From: Sipunculus nudus
Taxonomy: Eukaryota; Annelida; Sipuncula; Golfingiida; Sipunculidae
Direction of reading: 5' to 3'
Assembly: GCA_026874595.1 (NCBI GenBank)
Contig: JAPPUL010000079.1
Span: forward strand, 1,917,001-1,981,000
DNA length: 64,000 nt
Shown: positions 54,989 to 63,855 of the stretch, in pieces
Layout: each line of letters starts with the position of its first letter
Numbering within the stretch: position 1 is the stretch's first letter
Notes under the pieces: model-generated
What the model saw: the letters and a program-made list of their open reading frames with translations, nothing else
Databases searched by the model: none
What the model was told of the DNA's origin: nothing
Made by a program: the position numbers and the translations under genes

Positions 54989-55603
54989 ATGAGTAATAAA
55001 GATATAGATTATAGTGAAGGTTGGCATGCCATATCTTTAATGACATTAGATGAGCTTCTTTCCCTTGATATAAATTCCATATCAGAAGAAGATTTAGATC
55101 CTTTGGCCATAAGCCTAAAGCAATATCTAAAGAGCTATAATACTGCTGCTGTTACCAAAAAGCTTTCTAGCGTATATTCTAATATGCTAAAACGTGATAT
55201 GAATAATCCTTGTGTTTCGTATTACAACATTTTTGAAAGGCTTATTATTCGGTATATGGGGCTTAGTAAGTATCAAAAGGCATTAGAGCTCCTTGATGCA
55301 TATCTTTTATACGACAACAAAAGTAAACGAGCTTTTAAAAGAAATAATTTTATTATAAGAAATATTGCCATTTGTAATCTAGCTTTAGGAAATGCTTCAA
55401 AGGCAAAACAGCTTTTTAATAGCATAATTTCTGATAACCCAAAGAACTATTTTAATTATCATGATATAGCTTTTGAGCTTAATAGGTTAGGATATCGTTA
55501 TGAGTCAGCCTATTATCTTAAAAAGGGATTAGAAAAAGCCGCTAAAAGTGCTAATAGCACTTGGCATGACATCTTTTATGAGGTAATTAAATCTGGGTTT
55601 TAA
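54989..55603 (+). CDS. TPR-like cytosolic protein
   Basis: 204 residues, no signal or membrane segment. Helix-turn-helix repeats of TPR kind: YMGLSKYQKALELLDAYLLY (about 88), IAICNLALGNASKAKQLFNSII (about 125) and IAFELNRLGYRYESAYYLKKGL (about 160). No catalytic part, so it is an adaptor of unknown target. Base use is richer in T and C than the upstream genes. Confidence 0.65.
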   Translation: MSNKDIDYSEGWHAISLMTLDELLSLDINSISEEDLDPLAISLKQYLKSYNTAAVTKKLSSVYSNMLKRDMNNPCVSYYNIFERLIIRYMGLSKYQKALELLDAYLLYDNKSKRAFKRNNFIIRNIAICNLALGNASKAKQLFNSIISDNPKNYFNYHDIAFELNRLGYRYESAYYLKKGLEKAAKSANSTWHDIFYEVIKSGF

Positions 55604-55726
55604 GCATGCCTTTTCTATAATCTCTATTTTAACCTCTATTTTAATTTCTACTTTTTTACTTCTTGTATAGAAAATGTCTAATCTTTTTCTTTAAACCGAC
55701 GACTTTCTCTTTGTAGCGTTCCTTAT

Positions 55727-55773
55727 AAAGAGGCAACCAGTCTTTTTAAATTAAGCAGGTTGTCTCTTTTTTT
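55727..55773 (+). terminator. Rho-independent terminator after the TPR gene
   Basis: AAAGAGGCAACC (55727-55738) pairs with GGTTGTCTCTTT (55758-55769), 12 bp with one G-U pair, followed by a T7 run to 55773 and more T's. It ends the plus-strand unit. The T-run overlaps the stop codon of the convergent reductase gene (55772-55774). Confidence 0.8.
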
Positions 55774-56788
55774 ATTTTGTTACCTTTTTAACATCTTCTT
55801 TTATGATCCTTGCAATATTGGGTATTATATACTCTCCATGGAATCTGCCTTGCTCTATAAATACTATGCCTGAGTTATTACCTGCAACTATTACTCCTGC
55901 AACATATACTCCAGATATATTAGTCTCATATGTCTTAGCATTAAATTCAGGCTCCAATGTCTTCTCATCTATTACAACCCCTAGCTTCTCAAGTAACTCC
56001 AAACTTGGCTTATAACCAGTAAGTGCTAATACAAAATCGTTTTTAAGTGTAATATCCTTTTTAAGTGTAATATCCTTTCCATGCCCTAATTCTATCTCAA
56101 CTTCATTTATCCTTATCTCTTTAACATTTGCACTGTAGTAACACTTTATACTCCCTTCTTTTATCCTGTTTAATATGTCTGGCTCTATCCAATATTTTAA
56201 ATGTGCAAATTCCCCACCCCTGTGGACCATTGTTACACGTCCGCCTTTACGGTAAATCTCAAGCGCTGCCTCAACTGCTGAATTTCTACCACCTATTATA
56301 ACAACATCTTGGTTTGTGTATAAATGACCCTCTTTATAATAATGTGATACTTTACTTAGTCCCTCACCCGGTATATTTAACATTCGAGGATTGTCAAATG
56401 ATCCCGTTGCAACTATTATCTTCCTACTTCTATAACTATTTTCTTCATTAAGCTTTGTCTTAGTCTCAACTACAAAGTCATTATCAGCACCCACTATAGC
56501 CTTTACTTCCTCATACGTTTTAACATTTAGCTTATTATCAAGTACAAATTGACCATAGTAATTAAGAGCCTCCTCTCGGCTTGGTTTGCTATTGAATATA
56601 TTTAATCTATAACCTCCTATCTCAATTAATTCCTTTGTTGTGAAGAAGACCATCGATATCGGGAAGTTATATATTGACTCAGCTATAGTTCCCTTCTCGA
56701 TTATAAGATACTTTAGACCCTCTTTCTTGCACATATAACCACATGAAAGCCCCGAAGGCCCACTGCCCACTATTATTACATCATACAT
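55772..56788 (-). CDS. YpdA/Bdr-like FAD-dependent disulfide reductase
   Basis: Thioredoxin-reductase-like flavoprotein. FAD site: VIIVGSGPSGLSCG at the N-terminus. NAD(P)H site: VVIIGGRNSAVEAALEIYRKGG (about 165-187). C-terminal GVYVAGVIVAGNNSG. There is no CxxC redox pair, as in YpdA (bacillithiol disulfide reductase) rather than TrxB. The length of 338 residues fits. A six-residue duplication (DITLKKDITLKN) arises from an exact 18-bp repeat at 56040-56075. Whether this organism makes bacillithiol cannot be seen here. Confidence 0.85.
   Translation of the reverse strand: MYDVIIVGSGPSGLSCGYMCKKEGLKYLIIEKGTIAESIYNFPISMVFFTTKELIEIGGYRLNIFNSKPSREEALNYYGQFVLDNKLNVKTYEEVKAIVGADNDFVVETKTKLNEENSYRSRKIIVATGSFDNPRMLNIPGEGLSKVSHYYKEGHLYTNQDVVIIGGRNSAVEAALEIYRKGGRVTMVHRGGEFAHLKYWIEPDILNRIKEGSIKCYYSANVKEIRINEVEIELGHGKDITLKKDITLKNDFVLALTGYKPSLELLEKLGVVIDEKTLEPEFNAKTYETNISGVYVAGVIVAGNNSGIVFIEQGRFHGEYIIPNIARIIKEDVKKVTK
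56040..56075 (-). repeat. Exact 18-bp duplication within the YpdA-like gene
   Basis: Units 56040-56057 and 56058-56075 are identical and add six residues between the NAD domain and the C-terminal FAD part, probably in a surface loop. Confidence 0.9.
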
Positions 56789-56831
56789 TTATTTTTAATT
56801 CACCTCTCAGGGTATTGCTAATACAGATATT

Positions 56832-56863
56832 AATACATAGTATTTATAATACATAGTATTTAT
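56832..56863 (-). repeat. Exact 16-bp tandem duplication between reductase and regulator genes
   Basis: Two identical 16-bp units (56832-56847, 56848-56863) plus a partial third lie in the 127-bp gap upstream of the YpdA-like gene. The unit contains TATTTATAATAC-type text, so it may duplicate a promoter -10 element; this is uncertain. Confidence 0.8.
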
Positions 56864-56915
56864 AATATAAAGTATTGCTAAGATTAGATTTTGACTCTTA
56901 AAGATAATAAATTTA

Positions 56916-57902
56916 TTAGTATATCTCGTTAATCTTTATTGAACTGCTATTACCGCGACTTTCTTCTTGCTCTTCTTTGTTCGTCAGGATTATTAGTTGG
57001 GTTTTCTTATCTTTTTGTATATTAAAATAATATTCTGTTGAAAGTTCTCGGGCTATTTGTAAACCACGTCCCTTATCTTTTATATAGGGTAGTGGGTCTT
57101 CACCTTTATCCAGCGCCTTTTGCATCTTTTCGTTACTTACGAATAAGTCTCTAAATGAGCTTAATATTTTAACTTTACTTAGTTTCCCTGCAAAGTCTGT
57201 AACGCTTATTCCAAACTTACTCTCATCGTAAGCATAACTTATCTCTATCTGAGTATCGTCTAATACTACAACCTTTCGCTCTTCCTTTTCCTTTGTAAAT
57301 CCATGAGGATGGTATATTGCGTTTATTGCAAGTTCGTTTAATACTAAATATAAGCTTGCCAGACTATCTTTACTTAAATTAGTCTTTTCCTCGGCTTCCT
57401 TTAATACCATAGGCAGCAGCTTTGAACACTCGTTTGACCCTTTTATCTTTAACGTTTTTATAGCATCTTTACTTACCTTAAGATAATTGTGTAGCCCAAA
57501 TAATGTGTCAGGATAAAGCAATTTGTACACTGTTGTTAGAAGCTCATCTTTATTTATTGGCTTGCTTAGTATGTTTCCTACGTCATTTTTAATTGCTAGT
57601 TCTAAATATCGGTTTATCTCGCTATCCGTCATCATTACATAAGGTATCTTAAGCTCTAAATTTTGTAACTCCTCGATTAAACTAAAGCCGTTTAACTTTG
57701 GCATATTGATGTCTGTAAGCACGATGTCAATAGAAGTGCTTTTTATTAGCTTAAGAGCCTCCTCCCCATTTAACGCCGTTAGTATATTATAGTTTTGCTC
57801 ATTTAATATCTTTGTTACTAAATTTAGTATTACCTTTGAATCATCCGCTATCAGTATACTATGACGTCTATTATCATCATATTCAAGGCTATATCCTTCC
57901 AT
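56916..57902 (-). CDS. Response regulator fused to an RsbW-type ATPase domain
   Basis: 328 residues. The receiver domain (about 14-130) has the acidic pair near ADDSK, phospho-acceptor Asp64 in LTDINMPKLNG and Lys in LSKPINKDEL. The C-terminal part (about 165-310) is a histidine-kinase-type ATPase: N-box VLNELAINAIYHPHG and G-box KGRGLQIARELS. There is no His-phosphotransfer domain, so it resembles anti-sigma/serine kinase (RsbW/SpoIIAB-like) outputs controlled by phosphorylation. Its kinase and its target are not encoded nearby. Confidence 0.82.
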   Translation of the reverse strand: MEGYSLEYDDNRRHSILIADDSKVILNLVTKILNEQNYNILTALNGEEALKLIKSTSIDIVLTDINMPKLNGFSLIEELQNLELKIPYVMMTDSEINRYLELAIKNDVGNILSKPINKDELLTTVYKLLYPDTLFGLHNYLKVSKDAIKTLKIKGSNECSKLLPMVLKEAEEKTNLSKDSLASLYLVLNELAINAIYHPHGFTKEKEERKVVVLDDTQIEISYAYDESKFGISVTDFAGKLSKVKILSSFRDLFVSNEKMQKALDKGEDPLPYIKDKGRGLQIARELSTEYYFNIQKDKKTQLIILTNKEEQEESRGNSSSIKINEIY

Positions 57903-57992
57903 AACAAAAAACTTTTATCCTTTTATAAGCTTACTCTTTTTAAACAGCAAGAAGCACATTTACAATCTATATTTAATAAAGAGAACGCTTTC

Positions 57993-59090
57993 TTAGTACA
58001 CTAAACTTTCTATTAACTCATTTTCTCCGTTATATCGCTTCTCGGATTCCTTACAATTACTCTCGTCATAGCCATATACTATATTATAATCTTTCTTTAA
58101 TTTCCCTCCGCTATTTGATAAGCCAACTTCACTTACCTTTAAGCCTTTTTCATTGTAAGAATAGTTGATTTTCGTTGTAAGTTTAAGTTTGTTTTTTAAG
58201 TTACGGCGAAATACTCTCTTTGATAATACTTTCTTGCCTCCTCTTAATTTAATTTTATACTCTACCCTTTCAACTATTTTATTTTGCCTATTGTATGTCT
58301 CCTCAAGTTCTAAAGTATTGTCCAGACGGTATTTATAGAGTATGTAGCTTTTCAGGTGAGATTTGTACAAAAACGTTGACTTCTTACGTACCCGTCCCTT
58401 TTTATCATATTCAAACTTTATATATTCATCCAGTATCCCAGCATTGTAATTCTCTATTTTCCCAAGCTCTGCCCTACCATCACCCAGCCTGTTATAATAA
58501 TAAAGCGATTTTAATCTAAGCCGCTTTTTACCTCCCCTATATACATAATGGGATTCTTCCTTCTTATAACCCTTATAACCCTTATAACCCTTATAACCGC
58601 TTTTCTCATATCCATATAGATACTCCTCTTCTAAATCTCCTCCCTTATACAATAGCTCCTTTGCAAGTGCTCCATCTTCATTATAGTAAAACCAACTCCC
58701 ATGTCCCGTATTTATATCTTTATAACTCTCTTCCTTTAACACCTGCCCACCAATAGAATATATCTTATAATAGTTCTTTAACTTAGCCTCCAATCGCCCA
58801 TCTAAACTATTCATGTAATTATAACCATCCTTAAGTGGGCACCAACGCCGCTTACTATAATAGTTTATCTTGTAATCCCTCTCCTTGTAATCCCTCTCCT
58901 TACCTTCTTTCCTTTTTCTATTCTCTTTATAAGATTGCCTATTAAAAACTGAGTTGCCTTGTTCTGAAGTGCCTTTAACCCTTTCTTGCGCATCCTCCCT
59001 TTCCGCCTCTTTTGAGCTGCACGATATCAACGATATTATAAGAAGTATTAAAATAAAGTTTGGCTTTAATTGTCTTTTCAAAAATAACAA
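57993..59090 (-). CDS. Repeat-rich lipoprotein (MORN/toxin_YwqK-like antitoxin-type repeats)
   Basis: 365 residues with a lipobox LISC at about Cys24 after a hydrophobic signal. The mature part has Tyr-rich repeats such as GSWFYYNEDGALAKELLYKGGDLEEEYLYGY and KNKLKLTTKINYSYNEKGLKVSE (text close to 130-160 and 310-335), like the MORN-variant repeats of surface proteins. Two in-frame tandem arrays are present: GYK four times (9-bp unit, 58563-58598) and ERDYK twice (15-bp unit, 58869-58898). Envelope function inferred only. Confidence 0.7.
   Translation of the reverse strand: MLFLKRQLKPNFILILLIISLISCSSKEAEREDAQERVKGTSEQGNSVFNRQSYKENRKRKEGKERDYKERDYKINYYSKRRWCPLKDGYNYMNSLDGRLEAKLKNYYKIYSIGGQVLKEESYKDINTGHGSWFYYNEDGALAKELLYKGGDLEEEYLYGYEKSGYKGYKGYKGYKKEESHYVYRGGKKRLRLKSLYYYNRLGDGRAELGKIENYNAGILDEYIKFEYDKKGRVRKKSTFLYKSHLKSYILYKYRLDNTLELEETYNRQNKIVERVEYKIKLRGGKKVLSKRVFRRNLKNKLKLTTKINYSYNEKGLKVSEVGLSNSGGKLKKDYNIVYGYDESNCKESEKRYNGENELIESLVY
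58563..58598 (-). repeat. Four exact 9-bp units (GYK repeat) in a lipoprotein gene
   Basis: CTTATAACC (plus-strand reading) occurs four times without change at 58563-58598, giving GYKGYKGYKGYK in the product. A unit of three codons lets copy number change without frameshift. Confidence 0.95.
58869..58898 (-). repeat. Exact 15-bp duplication (ERDYK) in the same lipoprotein gene
   Basis: Units 58869-58883 and 58884-58898 are identical and encode ERDYK twice, in the basic linker after the lipidation site. Confidence 0.9.
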
Positions 59091-59240
59091 TCCTACTTTC
59101 TATTACTTTTATTTCGAGGGTCTACTGCAAAAATAAAATAAAATATATTAAAACCCTTTTTAAAAAGCATGCTTTATTACTTTTTACTTCTAGATTCATA
59201 TTGTTTTAACGGCTCTACTCTTATATGAAGATTAAAATGT

Positions 59241-60047
59241 ATGCAGCTTAATAATAATAATAATTCTATAATTACTCCTGAAGCCTTGCTTAAAAAGCGT
59301 TTTGGCAAATCTTATGACTTTATCGTTAAGCAGGTTCCTATATATGTAGTTTTATCATTCTTTGACTCTTCGTTAAACGACATTAATAAGCTTCTTAATA
59401 CAAATAGTAAACTATCTGTTTATAATTGGCTTGGAGATTATGTTAAAATTGCTTTCTTCAAATACAAAGATAGTGATATTGCTCTTGTTATCTTGCCTAT
59501 TGGCAGTAGCGTTTCTTCTATGGTTTTGGAAGAGCTTATCTTTTGTGGGGCCAAAAACTTTATCTTAATTGGTCTTGCTGGCGCTCTTAGAAGTGATTTG
59601 AAACCCTATAGCCTTATTGTCCCTAGTTATTCTTTTATTGATAGCGATTTTTTGGGGCTTGCTAAATTAGCATTTGATACAAGTAATAAAGAGGCTAATA
59701 AAGTGTTTAGCTCTTCTTGTTTAGTTAATTTAATATGTTCTACTTTAGCTGAGAGTTGTTTAGCTTATAAAAAAGGTGCTTGTTTAAGCGTCGTAAGCCC
59801 TTATAGGGAAAGTTATGCCAAAATAGATAAGTATAAGAATATGGGTGTTTTATGTATTGATATGGAATGTGCTGTCCTTTTTGGCATTGCGCAAAATAAA
59901 AATAAAAATTGTCAACTTGCTGCTATCTTTTCTATTAGCGATTTTGTCGGTGATGATAAATGGGTTTGGTATTTTAATTCCAAAAGCTTAAAAAAAGCTC
60001 GTAAAACACTTCTTTTAACTGCACTGGATACTTTGGCTAGCTTTTGA
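59241..60047 (+). CDS. Nucleoside phosphorylase (PNP/UDP family)
   Basis: Phosphorolytic enzyme of nucleoside salvage. The family core is seen: LIGLAGALRSDLKPYSLIVPS (the GxAG phosphate/base region, about 112-132) and CIDMECAVLFGIA (ME motif that binds ribose, about 208-220), then ISDFVGDDKW with the Asp of the purine/uridine site. The length of 268 residues is usual. Asn-rich MQLNNNNNS start. Purine versus uridine preference cannot be decided. Confidence 0.85.
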   Translation: MQLNNNNNSIITPEALLKKRFGKSYDFIVKQVPIYVVLSFFDSSLNDINKLLNTNSKLSVYNWLGDYVKIAFFKYKDSDIALVILPIGSSVSSMVLEELIFCGAKNFILIGLAGALRSDLKPYSLIVPSYSFIDSDFLGLAKLAFDTSNKEANKVFSSSCLVNLICSTLAESCLAYKKGACLSVVSPYRESYAKIDKYKNMGVLCIDMECAVLFGIAQNKNKNCQLAAIFSISDFVGDDKWVWYFNSKSLKKARKTLLLTALDTLASF

Positions 60048-60079
60048 CAAAGCTATTATGGCATTAATATAAAAACATG

Positions 60080-60733
60080 CTAGTTTTTTAATAAGCCCAT
60101 AAGCGCATCTACTGTCTTATCTATGCCCTCTGCTACTTCTGTAATACGTTGCCCAAGCATATAAGCTGGCGAACTTACTATCTTGTTTTGCTTATCTACA
60201 ACAAATTCTTTTACGCTACATTCAACATGATTGCTGCCAAGCAACTTAAGCTTGCCTGATACATCTTCATCATTGCCTATTGTTACACTCACCTTGCCAA
60301 GAACCTTCGATATTATAACAGGTGCTATACAAACAAATCCCATAGGCTTGCCTGCTCTGTGCATATCCCGTATAAGTCGCTCCACATCCTTTTGTACAAC
60401 GCATTCTGTACCATTAGTTGCAAAATTACATAGATTTTTAGCCGCTCCAAAACCACCAGGAAATATCAGCGCGTCTATATCGTCTTTACTTATCTCCTTT
60501 ACATCTTTTATATTTCCACGTGCAATTCGAGCTGATTCAACTAAAACATTACGGCTTTCCTCCGTAACATCACCCGTACAGTGATCTATTACATGCATCA
60601 TCTCTATATCAGGTGCCATGCATACGATCTCAAACCCACGCCTGTCCAACGAAAGCAACGTTAATACAGATTCATGTATCTCACTGCCATCGTAAACTCC
60701 ACACCCAGACAACATTACCCCTATTTTACTCAT
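60080..60733 (-). CDS. elbB: ElbB-like DJ-1/PfpI family glyoxalase
   Basis: DJ-1/PfpI-fold protein; E. coli ElbB (old name isoprenoid-biosynthesis-enhancing protein) has glyoxalase activity. Sequence shows MLSGCGVYDGSEIHESVLTL, LIFPGGFGAAKNL and MGFVCIAPVI with the nucleophile-elbow Cys. Start at ATG 60733, because GGAGGG lies ten bases ahead; the ATG at 60751 overlaps that site. About 217 residues. Together with mgsA at 53.3 kb this gives both a source of methylglyoxal and a possible remover of it. Confidence 0.9.
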   Translation of the reverse strand: MSKIGVMLSGCGVYDGSEIHESVLTLLSLDRRGFEIVCMAPDIEMMHVIDHCTGDVTEESRNVLVESARIARGNIKDVKEISKDDIDALIFPGGFGAAKNLCNFATNGTECVVQKDVERLIRDMHRAGKPMGFVCIAPVIISKVLGKVSVTIGNDEDVSGKLKLLGSNHVECSVKEFVVDKQNKIVSSPAYMLGQRITEVAEGIDKTVDALMGLLKN

Positions 60734-60764
60734 AGTTATTTTTCCCTCCATACTATCTTATTTT

Positions 60765-60786
60765 TAAGCTTTATTTAAGCTTTATT
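60765..60786 (-). repeat. Exact 11-bp tandem duplication upstream of elbB
   Basis: TAAGCTTTATT occurs twice in succession in the short gap between elbB and the NERD gene. Confidence 0.8.
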
Positions 60787-60790
60787 TATA

Positions 60791-62932
60791 TCATTGTGCT
60801 TCATATAACTTCTTTCCTTCCTCATACTTCTTTTCATAATTCTTTGTCGGTATATCAAGTTCTCGCGCAATTGAAAGCGCTTTTTCAAGATAAGGCAATG
60901 ATTTTTTATATTGTTTTGTTCGTATTAGCAATGAACCAAGATTACGATTTATTTGTGCCTCATAAACCTTCTTTTGATTAATGCTTATTCCAAAAGCCTT
61001 GTCTAAATCGTTTAGGGCCTCTGTATAATATCTTGCTGCTTGGTTATTTTGCTTTATACTTGAGTATGTGCTTCCTAAAGCGTTTTTAGTTGCTATTGTC
61101 TCCTCATTTATTTTAATGCCGGTTGATTCAATTAATATAATGCCTACTTTGAATTCTTCAATAGCTCGCCTGTAGTTTTTACGAGTGTTATATATATGTC
61201 CAAGCTCAATTTGAAACTTTGCTTGAGTTTTAATGTCATTATTAGCAGATGCTAAGTTTCTACCACGTTTTAGCTGCTTAACGCTTTGGGCGTAAAAGTC
61301 TTTTATACCCAAGTTCCTGGCGTAATACAGTCTTTTACTCTCTTCATTAGTCTTTAGAATTAAGGTATTACAGTTTGCAATGTTCCATATTATCTGAACT
61401 GCCCACTTGTAATCACTATTAAAATACTCTTTGTTTAACTGCAAAGCTTTTTTTAGGTCTAATATGGCTCTATCAAGTTCGGTATTGGTGTTTATGTGCG
61501 CAATGCTTCTATAAAAATATACATCTCTTAGTTTGTCCTTGCTATCAACAATTGAGCTATACATATCAAAATACTTAATGGCTTTAAGAGGCTCATCATT
61601 TTTCAAATAAGCAAAGCCAATATAGTAAAGTATCTTATCATAAACATGAAAGTCTTTGGTAGATATCATATTAGTTTTTTCAGGAAAGTTAGCCTCCCAA
61701 AGCCTTATAATATTTGAAAAGTCATCATCTCCAAATAAGTTTTTAACTTTAGGGAATATTTGTTCTATCGTTGCTATATTCGAGCCGGTCTTTGTTAGAG
61801 GTGATGAGCTGGTAGTGTTTTTATTAAAATTAGAATATATAATAAAGGCTATTAGAGCCAAAAAGATTAAAGAGGAAGCAAGGATATATTGCTTAAAACG
61901 TTTTCTAACAGCATAAGCAGGCCTTTTATCTTTTACCAGAAGCTGTAGTTTTTTATTTTCTTTTTCGGTACGGGCAAGTTGTTTTCTGGTATTCTCAAGG
62001 CTCAGGCTTATGTTGTTGTAATTCAGGGTATCGTCTTTAATCTCAAGTAAAACTTTATTATCCTCTTCGATAGCGTCCTTTTCGTGTTTAAGTTTTTCTA
62101 TAATGCTTTTATATTCAAGTAGTTTAGTTTCAGAAGTTTGGATTTTAGATTGCTGAGATTGATTTAAAGAAATAAGCTCATTTCTAGTTCCCTCAAGGTC
62201 TTTTAACTTACTTTGTATAGCATTATGCTCCTCTTCGATAAGACGTATTTTTTCGATAAAGACCTGTTTTTCGTTAAAGAGTTTATCAGAGTCATCCTTA
62301 GCCCCTTGAAAGAGCTGAGAGATAGAAAGGCTTGGATTGTAAAATATTTTAAAAAGCAGCCACATATCCTCTTTTGAGAGTATGCTACAGTTTGAGGGCA
62401 GGGCAATGGAATTAAAGAAGTTCTCATTAAGCTCAGAAAGAGGTAATAAAGTTTTGTATTTGTGGTTATAATAGCTAATAGAGTTAAGAGAACAATTCTT
62501 GTAAGAGATAGCATCTTCGTTTGCAAGAACAATAAAGCTATGAATAAAGACTTTAAGATCTTTTTTAGAGTAGTCCATAAACTCAGCAATACCTTTAGCC
62601 TTAAGCCAGTCTTTAGCTAAATACTTTTCATTAATGATGTCCTCAATGGGATTATTGCGTTGTTTAGATTTTCTAACCTGCTGCCTTGACTTGGTATAGA
62701 ATTTAATGATATCGCCATCAGTAAGCTCAATGGAGCTAACATTCTTAGCATCGATAAGGAAAATACCCTTAGGGTTTATCACGATAAAGTCAATTTGAGT
62801 ACCTTCACCCTTTTTGAAACTGAATCTATTATTATCGCCAGCCAAACACCACCAAAGGTTAGGTAAAGAACTTAATCTGTTGGCAACAAGTTGTTCTTCG
62901 GGTATAATAAGGCCCTTTTTTATAATTTCCAT
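60791..62932 (-). CDS. NERD nuclease-like, coiled-coil, TM and TPR fusion protein
   Basis: 713 residues in four parts. A NERD domain (about 10-140) has the nuclease-like core GTQIDFIV with Asp48 and FLIDAKNV with Asp61-Lys63. A coiled coil spans about 220-335. One membrane segment (about 349-367) is followed by an extracytoplasmic TPR region (about 420-705), with units such as IGFAYLKNDEPLKAIKYF and LGHIYNTRKNYRRAIEEF. By topology the NERD part is in the cytosol and the TPR part outside. Stand-alone gene; no typical defence partner adjoins. Function unknown; a sensor-nuclease is one idea. Confidence 0.8.
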   Translation of the reverse strand: MEIIKKGLIIPEEQLVANRLSSLPNLWWCLAGDNNRFSFKKGEGTQIDFIVINPKGIFLIDAKNVSSIELTDGDIIKFYTKSRQQVRKSKQRNNPIEDIINEKYLAKDWLKAKGIAEFMDYSKKDLKVFIHSFIVLANEDAISYKNCSLNSISYYNHKYKTLLPLSELNENFFNSIALPSNCSILSKEDMWLLFKIFYNPSLSISQLFQGAKDDSDKLFNEKQVFIEKIRLIEEEHNAIQSKLKDLEGTRNELISLNQSQQSKIQTSETKLLEYKSIIEKLKHEKDAIEEDNKVLLEIKDDTLNYNNISLSLENTRKQLARTEKENKKLQLLVKDKRPAYAVRKRFKQYILASSLIFLALIAFIIYSNFNKNTTSSSPLTKTGSNIATIEQIFPKVKNLFGDDDFSNIIRLWEANFPEKTNMISTKDFHVYDKILYYIGFAYLKNDEPLKAIKYFDMYSSIVDSKDKLRDVYFYRSIAHINTNTELDRAILDLKKALQLNKEYFNSDYKWAVQIIWNIANCNTLILKTNEESKRLYYARNLGIKDFYAQSVKQLKRGRNLASANNDIKTQAKFQIELGHIYNTRKNYRRAIEEFKVGIILIESTGIKINEETIATKNALGSTYSSIKQNNQAARYYTEALNDLDKAFGISINQKKVYEAQINRNLGSLLIRTKQYKKSLPYLEKALSIARELDIPTKNYEKKYEEGKKLYEAQ

Positions 62933-63114
62933 AATACTAAATCAACATTTGATAAAATCAATAAGTTTAAATAAATTAGATAAGACTAAATTTAATTTAA
63001 AACAAAGCTAAAAGTTAATGTAAGCAAAAAGGACTGATTTTCCAAGTCTTTTATAGTTCTATATAATATTATAGGATATAGAATAAACTTAATGTATAAA
63101 GAGCATACAGGAAT

Positions 63115-63825
63115 ATGGGTAATGTAAAGATAATGATAGGAGAAAGGCTAAAAAGGCTTAAAGAAGAGATAGCGGAGCTTAAAGTAAGGAATCGTATAGG
63201 ACATGATATAAAGCTGATTGCGGTATCAAAATACGTGGGAGAGGATGAGGTTTTGGAGGCGATTGCATGTGGACAATATATATTTGGCGAAAGCCGTATA
63301 AAGGAGTCAAAAGCAAAGATAACGAAAGCGTTTAAATATAAAGAGGAATTGGAATGGCATATGATAGGGCACTTACAAACGAACAAAGTGCAAGATGCGG
63401 TAAAGAATTTTTCTTATATACATTCAATAGATAGCCTGCACACAGCAAATGCGCTGTCAAAAGAGTGCAAGAAGCAGGGAAAGGAGCTAAAGGTTTTCCT
63501 GCAAGTGAACACAACTGGGGAGAGAAGTAAATTTGGGATAGGAGAAGAAGGGCTTAATAAGCTATTTTTAGGGGTGTCAAAGCTAGATAATCTTTTAGTA
63601 GTGGGACTAATGACAATATCAGTATTAACAAAAGAGGAGATGGTGCTTAGGAGGTCGTTTAAAAAGCTTAGGGAGTTACGTGATGAGTTGGAACTTAGGT
63701 TTGGGGATGAGAGTGCTTCTTGTAAATACTTGTCAATGGGTATGAGTAATGATTATAAGATAGCGATAGAAGAGGGCTCAACACACATCAGGGTAGGGAG
63801 TTATATATTTGGTGGCTATAAATAA
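63115..63825 (+). CDS. yggS: PLP homeostasis protein YggS
   Basis: PLP-binding protein that buffers free pyridoxal phosphate; no known catalytic reaction. The lysine that binds PLP is in LIAVSKYVGEDEV. FGESRIKESKAK, WHMIGHLQTNK, GLMTIS and SMGMSNDYKIAIEEGSTHIRVGSYIFG follow. The length of 236 residues is normal. It starts at ATG 63115 without a strong ribosome binding site. A DegT-family PLP aminotransferase follows. Confidence 0.95.
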   Translation: MGNVKIMIGERLKRLKEEIAELKVRNRIGHDIKLIAVSKYVGEDEVLEAIACGQYIFGESRIKESKAKITKAFKYKEELEWHMIGHLQTNKVQDAVKNFSYIHSIDSLHTANALSKECKKQGKELKVFLQVNTTGERSKFGIGEEGLNKLFLGVSKLDNLLVVGLMTISVLTKEEMVLRRSFKKLRELRDELELRFGDESASCKYLSMGMSNDYKIAIEEGSTHIRVGSYIFGGYK

Positions 63826-63855
63826 ACTAGCTAGAAACAGGATGGGGTTAAGGAA

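Noticed and set aside
57993-59090. Toxin or antitoxin call for the Tyr-rich repeat lipoprotein
   Set aside because: Repeats resemble MORN-variant modules that are only named after antitoxins in databases; the lipobox and lack of a partner gene favour an envelope protein.
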